Assembly: GCF_001444405.1 (NCBI RefSeq)
Contig: NZ_CP013187.1
Span: 434,001 to 498,000 of the forward strand
Length of the DNA: 64,000 nucleotides
DNA from: Pseudoalteromonas phenolica
GTDB taxonomy: Bacteria; Pseudomonadota; Gammaproteobacteria; Enterobacterales; Alteromonadaceae
Direction of reading: 5' to 3'
Positions 52,502 to 60,978 of the stretch are shown piece after piece. Numbering within the stretch: position 1 is the first letter of the stretch; each line of letters begins with the position of its first letter. The translations under genes and the position numbers were made by a program. The notes under the pieces are model-generated. The model searched no databases. It worked only from the letters and a program-made list of their open reading frames with translations, and was not told where the DNA came from.

Positions 52502-53557
52502 TTGTACCCTTACTACTTAGTGTTCTTTTCTTTAGTTATACTCTCATTTTTCGAGTACTTTAATTTACTTAAGAATAGGGGGATTCCTATTCTTTTTGCA
52601 TTTTTCATTTTGTTTGCTTTTACAGGTCTTAGAGGTGATGTTGGTACTGATACATCAAGTTATCTAAATATATTTAACAATTTAGACCTGTATAATGAGC
52701 AAATCGAAATAGGTTTTGTTTATTTAAATGAGATAGTACGCTACTTTGGTCTTAATTTTAGCTTTTTACTACTTTTATCTGCATTAATTTCTTTAATTTT
52801 ATATTTTTATTCGCTATATAGGTTTCTTGGCTTTGGGGTTGTATTATTTTCTTTTTTAATTATTTATTGCGATCTCTATTTATATTTTAACTTTAGTGGT
52901 ATAAGGCAAGGTATTGCATTATCTATAGCTCTTCTTGCTGGTTATTTTTCATTTAAAAAGAATCTTTTTTCTTATTTAATAGCTGTGTTTGTAGCTACTC
53001 TATTTCATAAATCTGCTATAATAATTTTGCTTTATTGGCCATTATTTAACATTGACTTTAGAAAATATTTAAACTTCTATTCTACTCTCTTATTTATATT
53101 TTTAGCTTTTGCTTGGTTCAGTATTTCGAAAGAAATTTTATATGGTTTGTCTGATGTGGTAGATATCAAAGGTGCAGGCATGTATTTCTCACAATCTTAT
53201 AATGAGCTTAATTCAAATGCATACCTAAACGGCCTTCTTCGTAGATTCTATCCCTTAGTAATTTTCTTCATCGTTTTTAGATTTTCTTCGAATAATGAAA
53301 TTATTAAGAAGTTACTTGCAGTCTATTTATTTGGTTTTATATTTTACGCACTCAACTATCCGATCTTACAAGATGTAACTGTTCGCCTTTCTAGTTATTT
53401 TCTAATGTTTGAATGTATTCTTACTCCACTTATATTGCTGAGAGTGAAATACACTTTTAACAGGATTTTATTTTTTGTGGTTATTCTTTTTGTTCTTGTT
53501 TATAAGCTTCATTCTTATGCTAGGATCGAAGATTTCCATTATTATCTATATTTTTAG
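52502..53557 (+). CDS. EpsG-family polysaccharide polymerase (Wzy of system 2)
   Basis: 351 residues with about ten membrane segments. FAFTGLRGDVGTDTSSYLNIF and the mid-protein FNFSGIRQGIALSIALLAGY are hallmark motifs of the EpsG family (conserved R and tandem G), which act as polymerases. A TTG start with GAAGG seven bases upstream fits. Very AT-rich. It is the only polymerase candidate in system 2. Confidence 0.85.
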   Translation: MYPYYLVFFSLVILSFFEYFNLLKNRGIPILFAFFILFAFTGLRGDVGTDTSSYLNIFNNLDLYNEQIEIGFVYLNEIVRYFGLNFSFLLLLSALISLILYFYSLYRFLGFGVVLFSFLIIYCDLYLYFNFSGIRQGIALSIALLAGYFSFKKNLFSYLIAVFVATLFHKSAIIILLYWPLFNIDFRKYLNFYSTLLFIFLAFAWFSISKEILYGLSDVVDIKGAGMYFSQSYNELNSNAYLNGLLRRFYPLVIFFIVFRFSSNNEIIKKLLAVYLFGFIFYALNYPILQDVTVRLSSYFLMFECILTPLILLRVKYTFNRILFFVVILFVLVYKLHSYARIEDFHYYLYF

Positions 53558-53568
53558 TAGGTGCTCTT

Positions 53569-54654
53569 GTGTTGAATAGCAATAAGACCATTAATTTTTT
53601 TGTGCTTGACATCACCTTGAAAGGTGGGATTGAACGTTTTTCTATTAATATGGCGAATTCGTTTATAAAAAAAGGGATTAATGTTGTTATTTACTCGTTA
53701 CATAGAACGAATAAGCAACCGTTATATAAAGTTAGTGATGGCGTTAAGATTATTTACCTTTCTACGTTCTCATTTAAAGATGGTTTTTATAAATTTACGA
53801 CTTTTTACTCGTGCTTAAAGCTAAGGTTAATGAATGCAAAGCTGAGCGAGCCACAAATTGAGAATATCAGTACTCACCCTATCACTACTATTTACTTAAA
53901 AGCACTAGGCTTTAATATGGCGAATATTATTGCCAGCGAACATAGTACATATGATAGTCATGGCAAGCTCATTTGTAAGCTTAGGGAATGGGCTTACTCG
54001 AAGGTAAAAAAAATAATTACGCAGACTAAAAGTGGGCACTTTAGCTTTTCTGAAATAAACCTCGACACAACGACAATTTATAATTCGACTGTAAACTTTA
54101 ATGATACCGACCAATGGAACTTGAATAAAAGTGACGCGTTTGTATGTTTAACGGTCGCAAGGATTGAACCTGTTAAGAATTTGGAATTATTCTTAAAGAT
54201 CGCAAGAGAGTTTAAAGACAAAGATGTCAAAATAAAATTTGTTATTGTAGGGGATGGAAGCCAAAAAGCTTACTTAGAAGATAAATCAAAAGCCATGGGT
54301 TTATCGTCTTTAGTTGAGTTTCACCCTGCAACTAACGAAGTAAATAAATTCTATAAAAATGCTTCTCTTTACTTAATCACGTCTAAGTCAGAGTCTTTTT
54401 CTATGACTATGACTGAAGCGTTGTCTTTCTCAGTGCCTGTGGTTAGCAACAAAGGCTTAGTCGGTCCGTCCGAAGTCTTAACGCATAACTATGATGGTTT
54501 TCTTTGTAATGACAACGACATTGAAGATTTCACTAACTGCATTATGGCTGCTTATGATGAGGCTTGTTTGTCTAAATTACGTAAAAATGCTTTGAAAACA
54601 GCAAAAATGTTTCATGAGGACGTCATTGTCGAGCAATGGTTAAAGGTGTTGTAA
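53569..54654 (+). CDS. Family 4 glycosyltransferase (system 2)
   Basis: 361 residues, GT-B fold. LKGGIERFSINMANSF is the N-terminal glycine loop; the C-terminal half has LTVARIEPVKNLELFLKIA, FVIVGDGSQKAYLE and the E-x7-E region SKSESFSMTMTEALSFSVPV. GTG start (TTG one codon later also possible). The next gene starts at the base after its stop. Confidence 0.9.
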   Translation: MLNSNKTINFFVLDITLKGGIERFSINMANSFIKKGINVVIYSLHRTNKQPLYKVSDGVKIIYLSTFSFKDGFYKFTTFYSCLKLRLMNAKLSEPQIENISTHPITTIYLKALGFNMANIIASEHSTYDSHGKLICKLREWAYSKVKKIITQTKSGHFSFSEINLDTTTIYNSTVNFNDTDQWNLNKSDAFVCLTVARIEPVKNLELFLKIAREFKDKDVKIKFVIVGDGSQKAYLEDKSKAMGLSSLVEFHPATNEVNKFYKNASLYLITSKSESFSMTMTEALSFSVPVVSNKGLVGPSEVLTHNYDGFLCNDNDIEDFTNCIMAAYDEACLSKLRKNALKTAKMFHEDVIVEQWLKVL

Positions 54655-55650
54655 ATGTTGAATCGTAAATTCTTCTCAATCATTATACCAATCTATAATT
54701 CCGAGGAATTTATCCTTGATACTTTGAATAGCATCTCTAAACAAGATTATGATAATTTTGAAGTTTTGATGGTAAATGATGGCTCTACAGATAATACAAA
54801 AGAAATCTTAAATAATTACTCGGAAAAGGATAATCGATTTCGTCTATTGTCACAGTCTAACTCCGGTCCAAATGTTGCTAGGAATTTAGCTTTACAAAAT
54901 GCATGCGGTGATTATTTACTTTTTCTAGACTCCGATGACATTTTTAAAAGCCATACTCTATCTAGGCTTCACGGTATCTTAAAAACAAACAGTTATGACT
55001 TTATTAATTTTGGCTATGAGTTTAAAAACTTTGAAACGAATAAAATAATTCATAATGCAAACTATACAACTCATGACCTTCTTAATGGTGAAATACTTCA
55101 ATCTTCTTTAGTATCTGGTGGTATATCCGGAGTTTGTTGGAGCAAATGTATCAAGCGAAATTTAATTTTGGATAACAAGATAGAATTTACACCAGATAGA
55201 TTTCATGGGAGAGATATTCTTTTTTCAAGAACAGTATCTTTTTACGCTAAAAAAGCACTGGTTTTAGCAGATAACCTCGTTGTTTCTAGATATAGGGCTG
55301 GAAGTTACTCCCGAAATTTTGGTGAAAAAAATATTATTTCAGCGTTAAATCTTATTGAAAAACATAATAGTTTTTTTGATGGGAAACTATCTTCTGAGCA
55401 GCACAGTTTGTTAAATGAGGCTTTTATCAGACATCTCAGATACATTTTTATTTTAAATTCCTTCAGAGCTTCTAGTTATGCTCAGTTCAAGAGTAATGTA
55501 AAAATTTTAAATACAAGTGGCCTGCGTTATTCCTCAACGCGCGGTGCTAGTTCTGCTAAGTTAGCGGTTGCGTCTTTTGTATGTAAATTTCCTAATGTAT
55601 TTTGGCTTCTTAGTAAGGTGGCTAAGAGTTTTGGTTTTCAACCTTATTAA
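54655..55650 (+). CDS. Family 2 glycosyltransferase (system 2)
   Basis: 331 residues, GT-A fold. FSIIIPIYNSEEFILDTLNS, VLMVNDGSTDNT, GPNVARNLALQNACGDYLLF and LDSDD (DxD) define the domain; the region FHGRDILFSRTVSF has the acceptor-site RD. The C-terminal 100 residues are less conserved. It begins immediately after the upstream GT4 stop (TAAATG). Confidence 0.9.
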   Translation: MLNRKFFSIIIPIYNSEEFILDTLNSISKQDYDNFEVLMVNDGSTDNTKEILNNYSEKDNRFRLLSQSNSGPNVARNLALQNACGDYLLFLDSDDIFKSHTLSRLHGILKTNSYDFINFGYEFKNFETNKIIHNANYTTHDLLNGEILQSSLVSGGISGVCWSKCIKRNLILDNKIEFTPDRFHGRDILFSRTVSFYAKKALVLADNLVVSRYRAGSYSRNFGEKNIISALNLIEKHNSFFDGKLSSEQHSLLNEAFIRHLRYIFILNSFRASSYAQFKSNVKILNTSGLRYSSTRGASSAKLAVASFVCKFPNVFWLLSKVAKSFGFQPY

Positions 55651-55661
55651 GTGGTGATGTA

Positions 55662-57515
55662 ATGTGTGGAATAGTCGGCTATATATCTAATAGTGGTACA
55701 CTTTTAAACAATAACTTGGAAGAATCCTTTGCTTTAATGGACCATAGAGGTCCAGACTCTTCAGGTACGTGGTCATCGGAATGCAATCGCGTGAATTTTG
55801 GGCATGTTCGTTTAGCCATTGTTGAACTTTCAGAGCTTGGTCATCAGCCTATGATTGTAAATGGAAATGCAATTACTTTTAATGGCGAAGTTTATAACTA
55901 TGTTGAATTACGAGAAGAACTAATTGCATCTGGTGCAGTGTTCAAAAGTAGCTCTGATACAGAAGTAATTCTTCAGGGTTATAATATTTTTGGCACTCAG
56001 TTTTTTGAAAAGCTCAATGGTGCTTATGCATTTGCTATTTTTGACTCCCAAAAAGACGAAATAATTTTTTGTCGAGATAGGGCAGGTGAGAAGCCTTTAT
56101 TTTATTCCCCAAATGAAAGTGGCTTCTACTTTTCTTCTGAGTTAAGGGGCTTAATGAACTTATCTTCTCTGCCAAAAAAACTTGAACATAAAGCTTTGTA
56201 CAATTATTTTGTTCATGGTTATGTTGATGGAGAAAATAGCTGGTTTGAGGGAGTCGCATCCTTGAAACCTGGTCATTTTATGACTGTGAAGTTAGGAAGT
56301 GAATTATCCTACGAAACTCAGTGTTACTGGAAAGTCCCCAATTTAACTAATCCGAGTGATGATTTAGACTATCTAAAAAATAAATTATCTAGTTTGATCA
56401 GTAGTTCTATTTCCCTTCAGCTTAGGTGTGATGTACCTGCATCTATACTCTTAAGCGGAGGTGTCGATTCTAGTATGCTGACAGCTTTTGCCAGTCAACA
56501 TACGAAGAGAGTTAAAACGTTTACAGTAAAGTTTCCAGGGCATCCTAAATTTGATGAATCAAAAAGTGCAAGGTTAATTGCAGACCATTATTCAACTGAT
56601 CATACAGAGATTGAAGGTGTTGATATCTCTACCGATCTTTTTATGAAGATTGCGAAGAATTTAGATACGCCAATTAATGACTCGTCTTTATTACCTACTT
56701 TCTTAGTGAATGAAGCTGTTTCACATCACTGCAAAGTCGCCCTAGGAGGTGATGGAGGAGATGAACTATTTGGTGGCTACAAGCACTATCATCGCATGCA
56801 AAAAATGCTTCAAATCAAAAATAGATCTTTAGGTTTACTTAAACTTCCTGCAAGAGTGGTTAGAAAAAACCTTTCTTTAAATTCTAAATATAGAAACTGG
56901 CTTAAGGCTCTTGAGAGTGATCTTAGCAATCAAATGGTCAACATTAGATCATTTTACGATGAGCGCCACTTGCAATTATTGATTCCTTCTTTGAGTGATA
57001 GTTATTTTGATGCTGACGTTTGGGGGAGTTTTGAATCTGAAAAGGCTCAAAGCGTTTTAGAGCTAGCAAGTAAGTCTGATTTTAATCATTATTTAAGAGA
57101 TAGTATTTTAGTTAAAAGTGATCGATGCTCAATGCTAAACTCAATTGAAGCACGTGCACCTTTGTTAGACTACCGAATAATTGATTTTGCTTTTAGTGAA
57201 GTACCTGATAACTATAAAATTAACAATGGGATGAAAAAGTTTATTTTAAAAGAAGTATCAAAGGATATATTACCTAGCACATTCGACTTTGATAGAAAGC
57301 TCGGCTTTAATTTACCTCTTGGTGATATGATAAGAACAGGTGCTTGGAAAGATATGTTTGGAGACATACTTAACTCTGACTCTTCTTTAATTGATAAAAA
57401 GTTTTCTATGTCTCTGTTTGATAAGCATCTTAGTGGCGAAGTACATACTGACCGATTGTTTGGATTGGTATTGTTCTTAGTCTGGGCTGAAGAGAATCAG
57501 GTTCAAAATGTTTGA
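55662..57515 (+). CDS. Asparagine synthase-like glutamine amidotransferase
   Basis: 617 residues of the AsnB type: N-terminal class II glutaminase with catalytic Cys2 (MCGIVGYIS) and FNGEVYNYVELREEL, then the synthetase domain with PP-loop LLSGGVDSSMLTAFA and GGDGGDELFGGYKHYH. In polysaccharide clusters such proteins amidate uronic-acid sugars (WbpS-like), so amide modification of a uronic acid is a likelier role here than free asparagine synthesis. The ugd gene at 63386 would supply UDP-glucuronate. Overlaps the acyltransferase by eight bases. Confidence 0.9.
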   Translation: MCGIVGYISNSGTLLNNNLEESFALMDHRGPDSSGTWSSECNRVNFGHVRLAIVELSELGHQPMIVNGNAITFNGEVYNYVELREELIASGAVFKSSSDTEVILQGYNIFGTQFFEKLNGAYAFAIFDSQKDEIIFCRDRAGEKPLFYSPNESGFYFSSELRGLMNLSSLPKKLEHKALYNYFVHGYVDGENSWFEGVASLKPGHFMTVKLGSELSYETQCYWKVPNLTNPSDDLDYLKNKLSSLISSSISLQLRCDVPASILLSGGVDSSMLTAFASQHTKRVKTFTVKFPGHPKFDESKSARLIADHYSTDHTEIEGVDISTDLFMKIAKNLDTPINDSSLLPTFLVNEAVSHHCKVALGGDGGDELFGGYKHYHRMQKMLQIKNRSLGLLKLPARVVRKNLSLNSKYRNWLKALESDLSNQMVNIRSFYDERHLQLLIPSLSDSYFDADVWGSFESEKAQSVLELASKSDFNHYLRDSILVKSDRCSMLNSIEARAPLLDYRIIDFAFSEVPDNYKINNGMKKFILKEVSKDILPSTFDFDRKLGFNLPLGDMIRTGAWKDMFGDILNSDSSLIDKKFSMSLFDKHLSGEVHTDRLFGLVLFLVWAEENQVQNV

Positions 57516-58044
57516 CTTAAAAATGTTTTATAAAATACTGTGGGTGCTAAGGGCAATTGCCCTTCGCCCTTTTTTTGGCAGAATTGGTAAGAAATCTTAC
57601 ATAGGCAAACCTCTCTTTTTATTAGGTGTAAAGAAAGCTTTTCTGGGCAATAAGGTGCGGATTTTTCCTCATTCAAGAATAGAAGTTCATGAAAGTGGTG
57701 TCCTGAGAATTGAAGAGAATGTATCTATTGGACAGTCATTTCATGTTATTTGCTCTGAAAAAGTTACTATTTCTTCAGGTAGCCTCTTATCTGCTAATGT
57801 ATTTATTACTGATACAGATCATACATTTTCTGATCTTTCTAAGCCTGTACATGAACAGCCGAACATTACGAAAGAAACGAAAATTGGTAAAAATTGTTTT
57901 ATCGGATATGGAGTAGTCATACAAGCAGGTACAGTGCTAGGTGATAATTGTGTCGTTGGTGCGAACTCAACTGTTAAGGGGCACTTTGGTGATGGCGAAA
58001 TCATAGTTGGCTCCCCAGGCCGTGTCATAAAAAATAGAAATTAG
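57508..58044 (+). CDS. Hexapeptide-repeat acyltransferase (WbbJ-like)
   Basis: 178 residues with the left-handed beta-helix repeat pattern in the second half (IGKNCFIGYGVVIQAGTVLG, DNCVVGANSTVKG, EIIVGSPGRVIKNRN). The catalytic His is in TDTDHTF. Predicted to acetylate a hydroxyl of the repeat unit using acetyl-CoA. The start lies inside the end of the asnB-like gene, indicating translational coupling. Confidence 0.9.
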   Translation: MFDLKMFYKILWVLRAIALRPFFGRIGKKSYIGKPLFLLGVKKAFLGNKVRIFPHSRIEVHESGVLRIEENVSIGQSFHVICSEKVTISSGSLLSANVFITDTDHTFSDLSKPVHEQPNITKETKIGKNCFIGYGVVIQAGTVLGDNCVVGANSTVKGHFGDGEIIVGSPGRVIKNRN

Positions 58045-58064
58045 TATTTCCTTTGGGCTCATTT

Positions 58065-59045
58065 ATGAAAAAAAATGTATTAATGTTAGTGCCTTCGGTG
58101 TTTAGTTATGATGTTATGCTTAATAAATCATTAAATCGTTTAGTTGAAAACAGTTTTACGTTTAATGAAAGGCCTGGTAATTCTTTTGTTATGAAAGCAG
58201 GTTTGAGGCTTAATAAAAAGCCAGTTAGCTTTTTGCTAACCTACTCATATTATAAAAAAATTCAAAAAGTTATTGAAGATAATGATATTGAGAAAGTTTT
58301 AATTATTAACCCTGAAGCTACTCCTCTGTGGTTTCTTAAGTATCTTCGTAAAAAAAATAAAACAATTTTAATCTATTTTTGGGATTCATTTATAAATAAG
58401 CCAAGGAATGAATCATTATTACCCTATGCAACTAAGGCGTGGAGCTTTGATCCTGAAGATGCTAAGCGATATAACTTAACTTATAAGCCTCTGTTTTATT
58501 CTAAAGAGCAATTCAGTGAAGTAAGTTATAAATATAAGTTAGCTTTTATTGGCACGCTACATAGCGATAGATATGAATTAGTAAATCAAGTATTTTCGTC
58601 TTTTAGTAATGAGCAAGTATTTAAGTTTTTTTACTGCCCAAGTAAGTTAATGTTCTTTTATAAAAAGTATATTCAAAAAAGCTGGTCGCACATTAATGCA
58701 AATGATGTCTCATTTGAGCCGTTATCTTATTCGGAATCTATGAAAGTACTAAATGAGAGTGAGGCCATTTTAGATATTCATAATAGTAGTCAAAGAGGCC
58801 TAACGATGAGGACGATAGAAACGCTTGGGAATGGACAAAAATTGATTACTACTAATGACTCGATTGTTAATGAACCTTTTCATGATGAACGTTTTATAAT
58901 GTATTTCGATCGTAACTCTCAATCTACTTCTGAAGAGGAAAGAATAAAAAAGTTCGTAGGAAGTAAAAATGATGAATTTCTAGATATGAAGGCATATTTT
59001 ATTGATAATTGGTTACGTGAATTGGTTATGTATAAGCCTAATTAG
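58065..59045 (+). CDS. Putative CgeB-like glycosyltransferase
   Basis: 326 residues from the ATG at 58065 (the frame opens at a TTG at 58053). It resembles CgeB/GT-B-like proteins of O-antigen clusters: YLRKKNKTILIYFWDSF, YKLAFIGTLHSDRYELV and a C-terminal HNSSQRGLTMRTIETLGNGQ, which matches the E-containing donor-binding motif. Last gene of the system 2 operon. Assignment is by motif only. Confidence 0.72.
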   Translation: MKKNVLMLVPSVFSYDVMLNKSLNRLVENSFTFNERPGNSFVMKAGLRLNKKPVSFLLTYSYYKKIQKVIEDNDIEKVLIINPEATPLWFLKYLRKKNKTILIYFWDSFINKPRNESLLPYATKAWSFDPEDAKRYNLTYKPLFYSKEQFSEVSYKYKLAFIGTLHSDRYELVNQVFSSFSNEQVFKFFYCPSKLMFFYKKYIQKSWSHINANDVSFEPLSYSESMKVLNESEAILDIHNSSQRGLTMRTIETLGNGQKLITTNDSIVNEPFHDERFIMYFDRNSQSTSEEERIKKFVGSKNDEFLDMKAYFIDNWLRELVMYKPN

Positions 59046-59691
59046 TTAATTCGTTGTGGGTTTTATTATTTCCAAATTTCGATTCTAAGCTTGAAAGTAA
59101 TATTACTATTTCAAGCTTTCTAAGTCGGCAATTAACATTGTCGCGCTTTCTCAACATAGAATTGCTCATAAGCAGAAGTTTCCTGCAATTAAAATGCGGA
59201 AATTGACGATGAAAAAAACATTCCAACTAATATCAGTTTTTCGACATTATTGAATACGTTGAAACAAACGTTTCTACCATGGACATTCTCGGCAATAATT
59301 ACAATGACTCAAGTACATTTTAAAAATGGCGCTTAATGTATGTTGCATGTGAGTTTTAGAATAAATAGACTTAATGAGAAAATGTAAAGCATAAATATGC
59401 TCGCAACGCAGTGCTATAAGTACCTTTACTTAATAATATCATACGAAGCAAGTCGTAAATACAAGTTAGGGTATTGCTACGTTATGATGTGAGAGGGTCT
59501 GTAAAGTCAATGGCGATATAGACTTGTATGTTCAAAGCTCTTTTTGAAAAGTGTACTTTTGAACTACACATAGCCTATGAAAAACCGGTTGGTAAATTAG
59601 TTGTGGACTTTTTTTAATGAGTCGTCCTTTATTGGTATTTATTTTCGATAAAAGCTTTTTAATTTCCATTTTAGAGTAAGTGTAACTAATT
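59046..59691. other. Long AT-rich intergenic region before wecA
   Basis: About 650 bases without a convincing gene. It holds a ten-bp hairpin AAGCTTGAAA/TTTCAAGCTT at 59087-59118 (no T tail) and an imperfect inverted repeat GTTCAAA.../TTTTGAAC near 59530-59563. A 62-codon reverse frame (59038-59226) is probably not a gene. The region is likely to contain the wecA promoter, but no confident -35/-10 could be set. Confidence 0.5.
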
Positions 59692-59701
59692 TGGAGTAGA
59701 T

Positions 59702-59746
59702 ATGTTTATATTATCTGCTAGTATTAGCCTGCCTAAATGGAAATGA
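59702..59746 (+). CDS. 14-codon leader ORF upstream of wecA
   Basis: Short frame MFILSASISLPKWK with a good Shine-Dalgarno (GGAG at 59692-59695, six bases before its ATG). Its stop TGA (59744-59746) overlaps the in-frame wecA ATG at 59743 as ATGA, so ribosomes finishing the leader could restart on wecA, which lacks a good Shine-Dalgarno of its own. A leader-coupled start is inferred; chance cannot be excluded. Confidence 0.45.
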   Translation: MFILSASISLPKWK

Positions 59747-60933
59747 ATAATCTAATTCGGTCTAAAGCTTCAAACAAGATGGACTCACATATGCTAATCG
59801 AACTTATCTTTGTATGCTTCTTTTCTTTCGCAACGCTTTTCCTCGTTCGTAAAGCAGCACGCCAATTTCAATTAGTCGACAGACCAAATAGCAGGAAGCT
59901 TCACTCAGGTAATATACCTCTAGCAGGTGGTATTTCTATTTGCATCACTCTTTCTTACTTTATTTTTGCTAATCATTTAAAGATTGATAATGCTTTAGTC
60001 TTTTTGCCTTTAATGGTTGTTTTAACTTTAGTCGGTGCTGTAGATGATAAGTATGATCTAAGCGTTAAATTCCGTTTGCTAATTCAATGTGCAGTTGCAG
60101 TAATAATGATGTATTTAACGGGGAATCAGTTAGAGTCTCTAGGTAACTTATTTGGTTTTGGACCAATTGATGTAAGTTATGCTAGTTATGTTTTAACTAT
60201 TGTTGCAGTTATAGCTTCTATCAATGCATTTAATATGGTAGACGGTGTTGATGGGCTTCTTGGTAGCTTATCGATAGTTACCTTTTTTAGCATACTTATT
60301 TTGGCTTTAGTGAATGAGAATCATAGTATTGTTTTGTTAAGTGCACTTACTATTGCCGCGATTATTCCTTATCTACTAATGAATTTAGGTTTTTTAGGTA
60401 GAGAGCGAAAAGTCTTTATGGGTGATGCTGGCAGTATGCTAATAGGGTTTAGTGTCATTTGGATGCTTGTTAGTATTAGCCAACCTTCAACAACTGATAT
60501 TTTAGGCTCGGGCGTTAGACCTGTTACTGCATTATGGATAATCGCCATACCACTTATGGACATGGCAGCGATAATGATACGTAGAACAAAAAGAGGTGCC
60601 TCTCCTTTTGAACCAGATAGAGAACATTTGCATCATATATTTCAGCGCCTTGGTTTTTCTCCAATCCAGACAACTTTTTCGATTTTTATAATAAGTGGTT
60701 TGTTTGCAGCCATTGGGGTAATTGCTGATTTGTATCGCGTTCCTGATTTTATTATGTTCTATAGTTTTATTGCCTTGTTTCTGGGCTATTACTTACTTTT
60801 AAGCCATATCTGGAAGGTTTCAGCATATTTAAGAGAGAAATTTGGCATTGAGCTAAAATCAGAAAATGTGCTTTCTATCGAGCCTTCAAAACAAGGGGTT
60901 GAAGCATCAGAATATGAGAAAAAGGCCTCTTAA
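59743..60933 (+). CDS. wecA: Undecaprenyl-phosphate GlcNAc-1-phosphate transferase family (WecA-like)
   Basis: Initiating PNPT-type enzyme that links a HexNAc-1-phosphate to undecaprenyl phosphate. About 396 residues with eleven membrane segments. VDRPNSRKLHSGNIPLAGGI, the catalytic VDDKYDLSVKFRLL (DDxxD type), NAFNMVDGVDGLLG, VFMGDAGSMLIGF and the HLHH cluster in EPDREHLHHIFQRLG all match. The start is uncertain: ATGs at 59737, 59743 and 59779 are in frame; 59743 is given because it overlaps the leader stop, while the homologous N-terminus begins nearer 59779. Confidence 0.93.
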   Translation: MNNLIRSKASNKMDSHMLIELIFVCFFSFATLFLVRKAARQFQLVDRPNSRKLHSGNIPLAGGISICITLSYFIFANHLKIDNALVFLPLMVVLTLVGAVDDKYDLSVKFRLLIQCAVAVIMMYLTGNQLESLGNLFGFGPIDVSYASYVLTIVAVIASINAFNMVDGVDGLLGSLSIVTFFSILILALVNENHSIVLLSALTIAAIIPYLLMNLGFLGRERKVFMGDAGSMLIGFSVIWMLVSISQPSTTDILGSGVRPVTALWIIAIPLMDMAAIMIRRTKRGASPFEPDREHLHHIFQRLGFSPIQTTFSIFIISGLFAAIGVIADLYRVPDFIMFYSFIALFLGYYLLLSHIWKVSAYLREKFGIELKSENVLSIEPSKQGVEASEYEKKAS

Positions 60934-60978
60934 CTTAGTCGTAAAGTCCTCTCTGTTGTTTAAGGAAGTAAGTATCAA

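Noticed and set aside
59087..59118. Ten-bp hairpin after the system 2 operon as an intrinsic terminator
   Set aside because: The stem is strong, but no T run follows on either strand, so termination at this site is not supported.
59038..59226. 62-codon reverse frame whose RKLLLMSNSMLRK stretch recalls the C-terminus of IS110-type transposases
   Set aside because: The resemblance covers about 13 residues only, the remaining frame does not match, and no inverted repeats or other transposon pieces were found.
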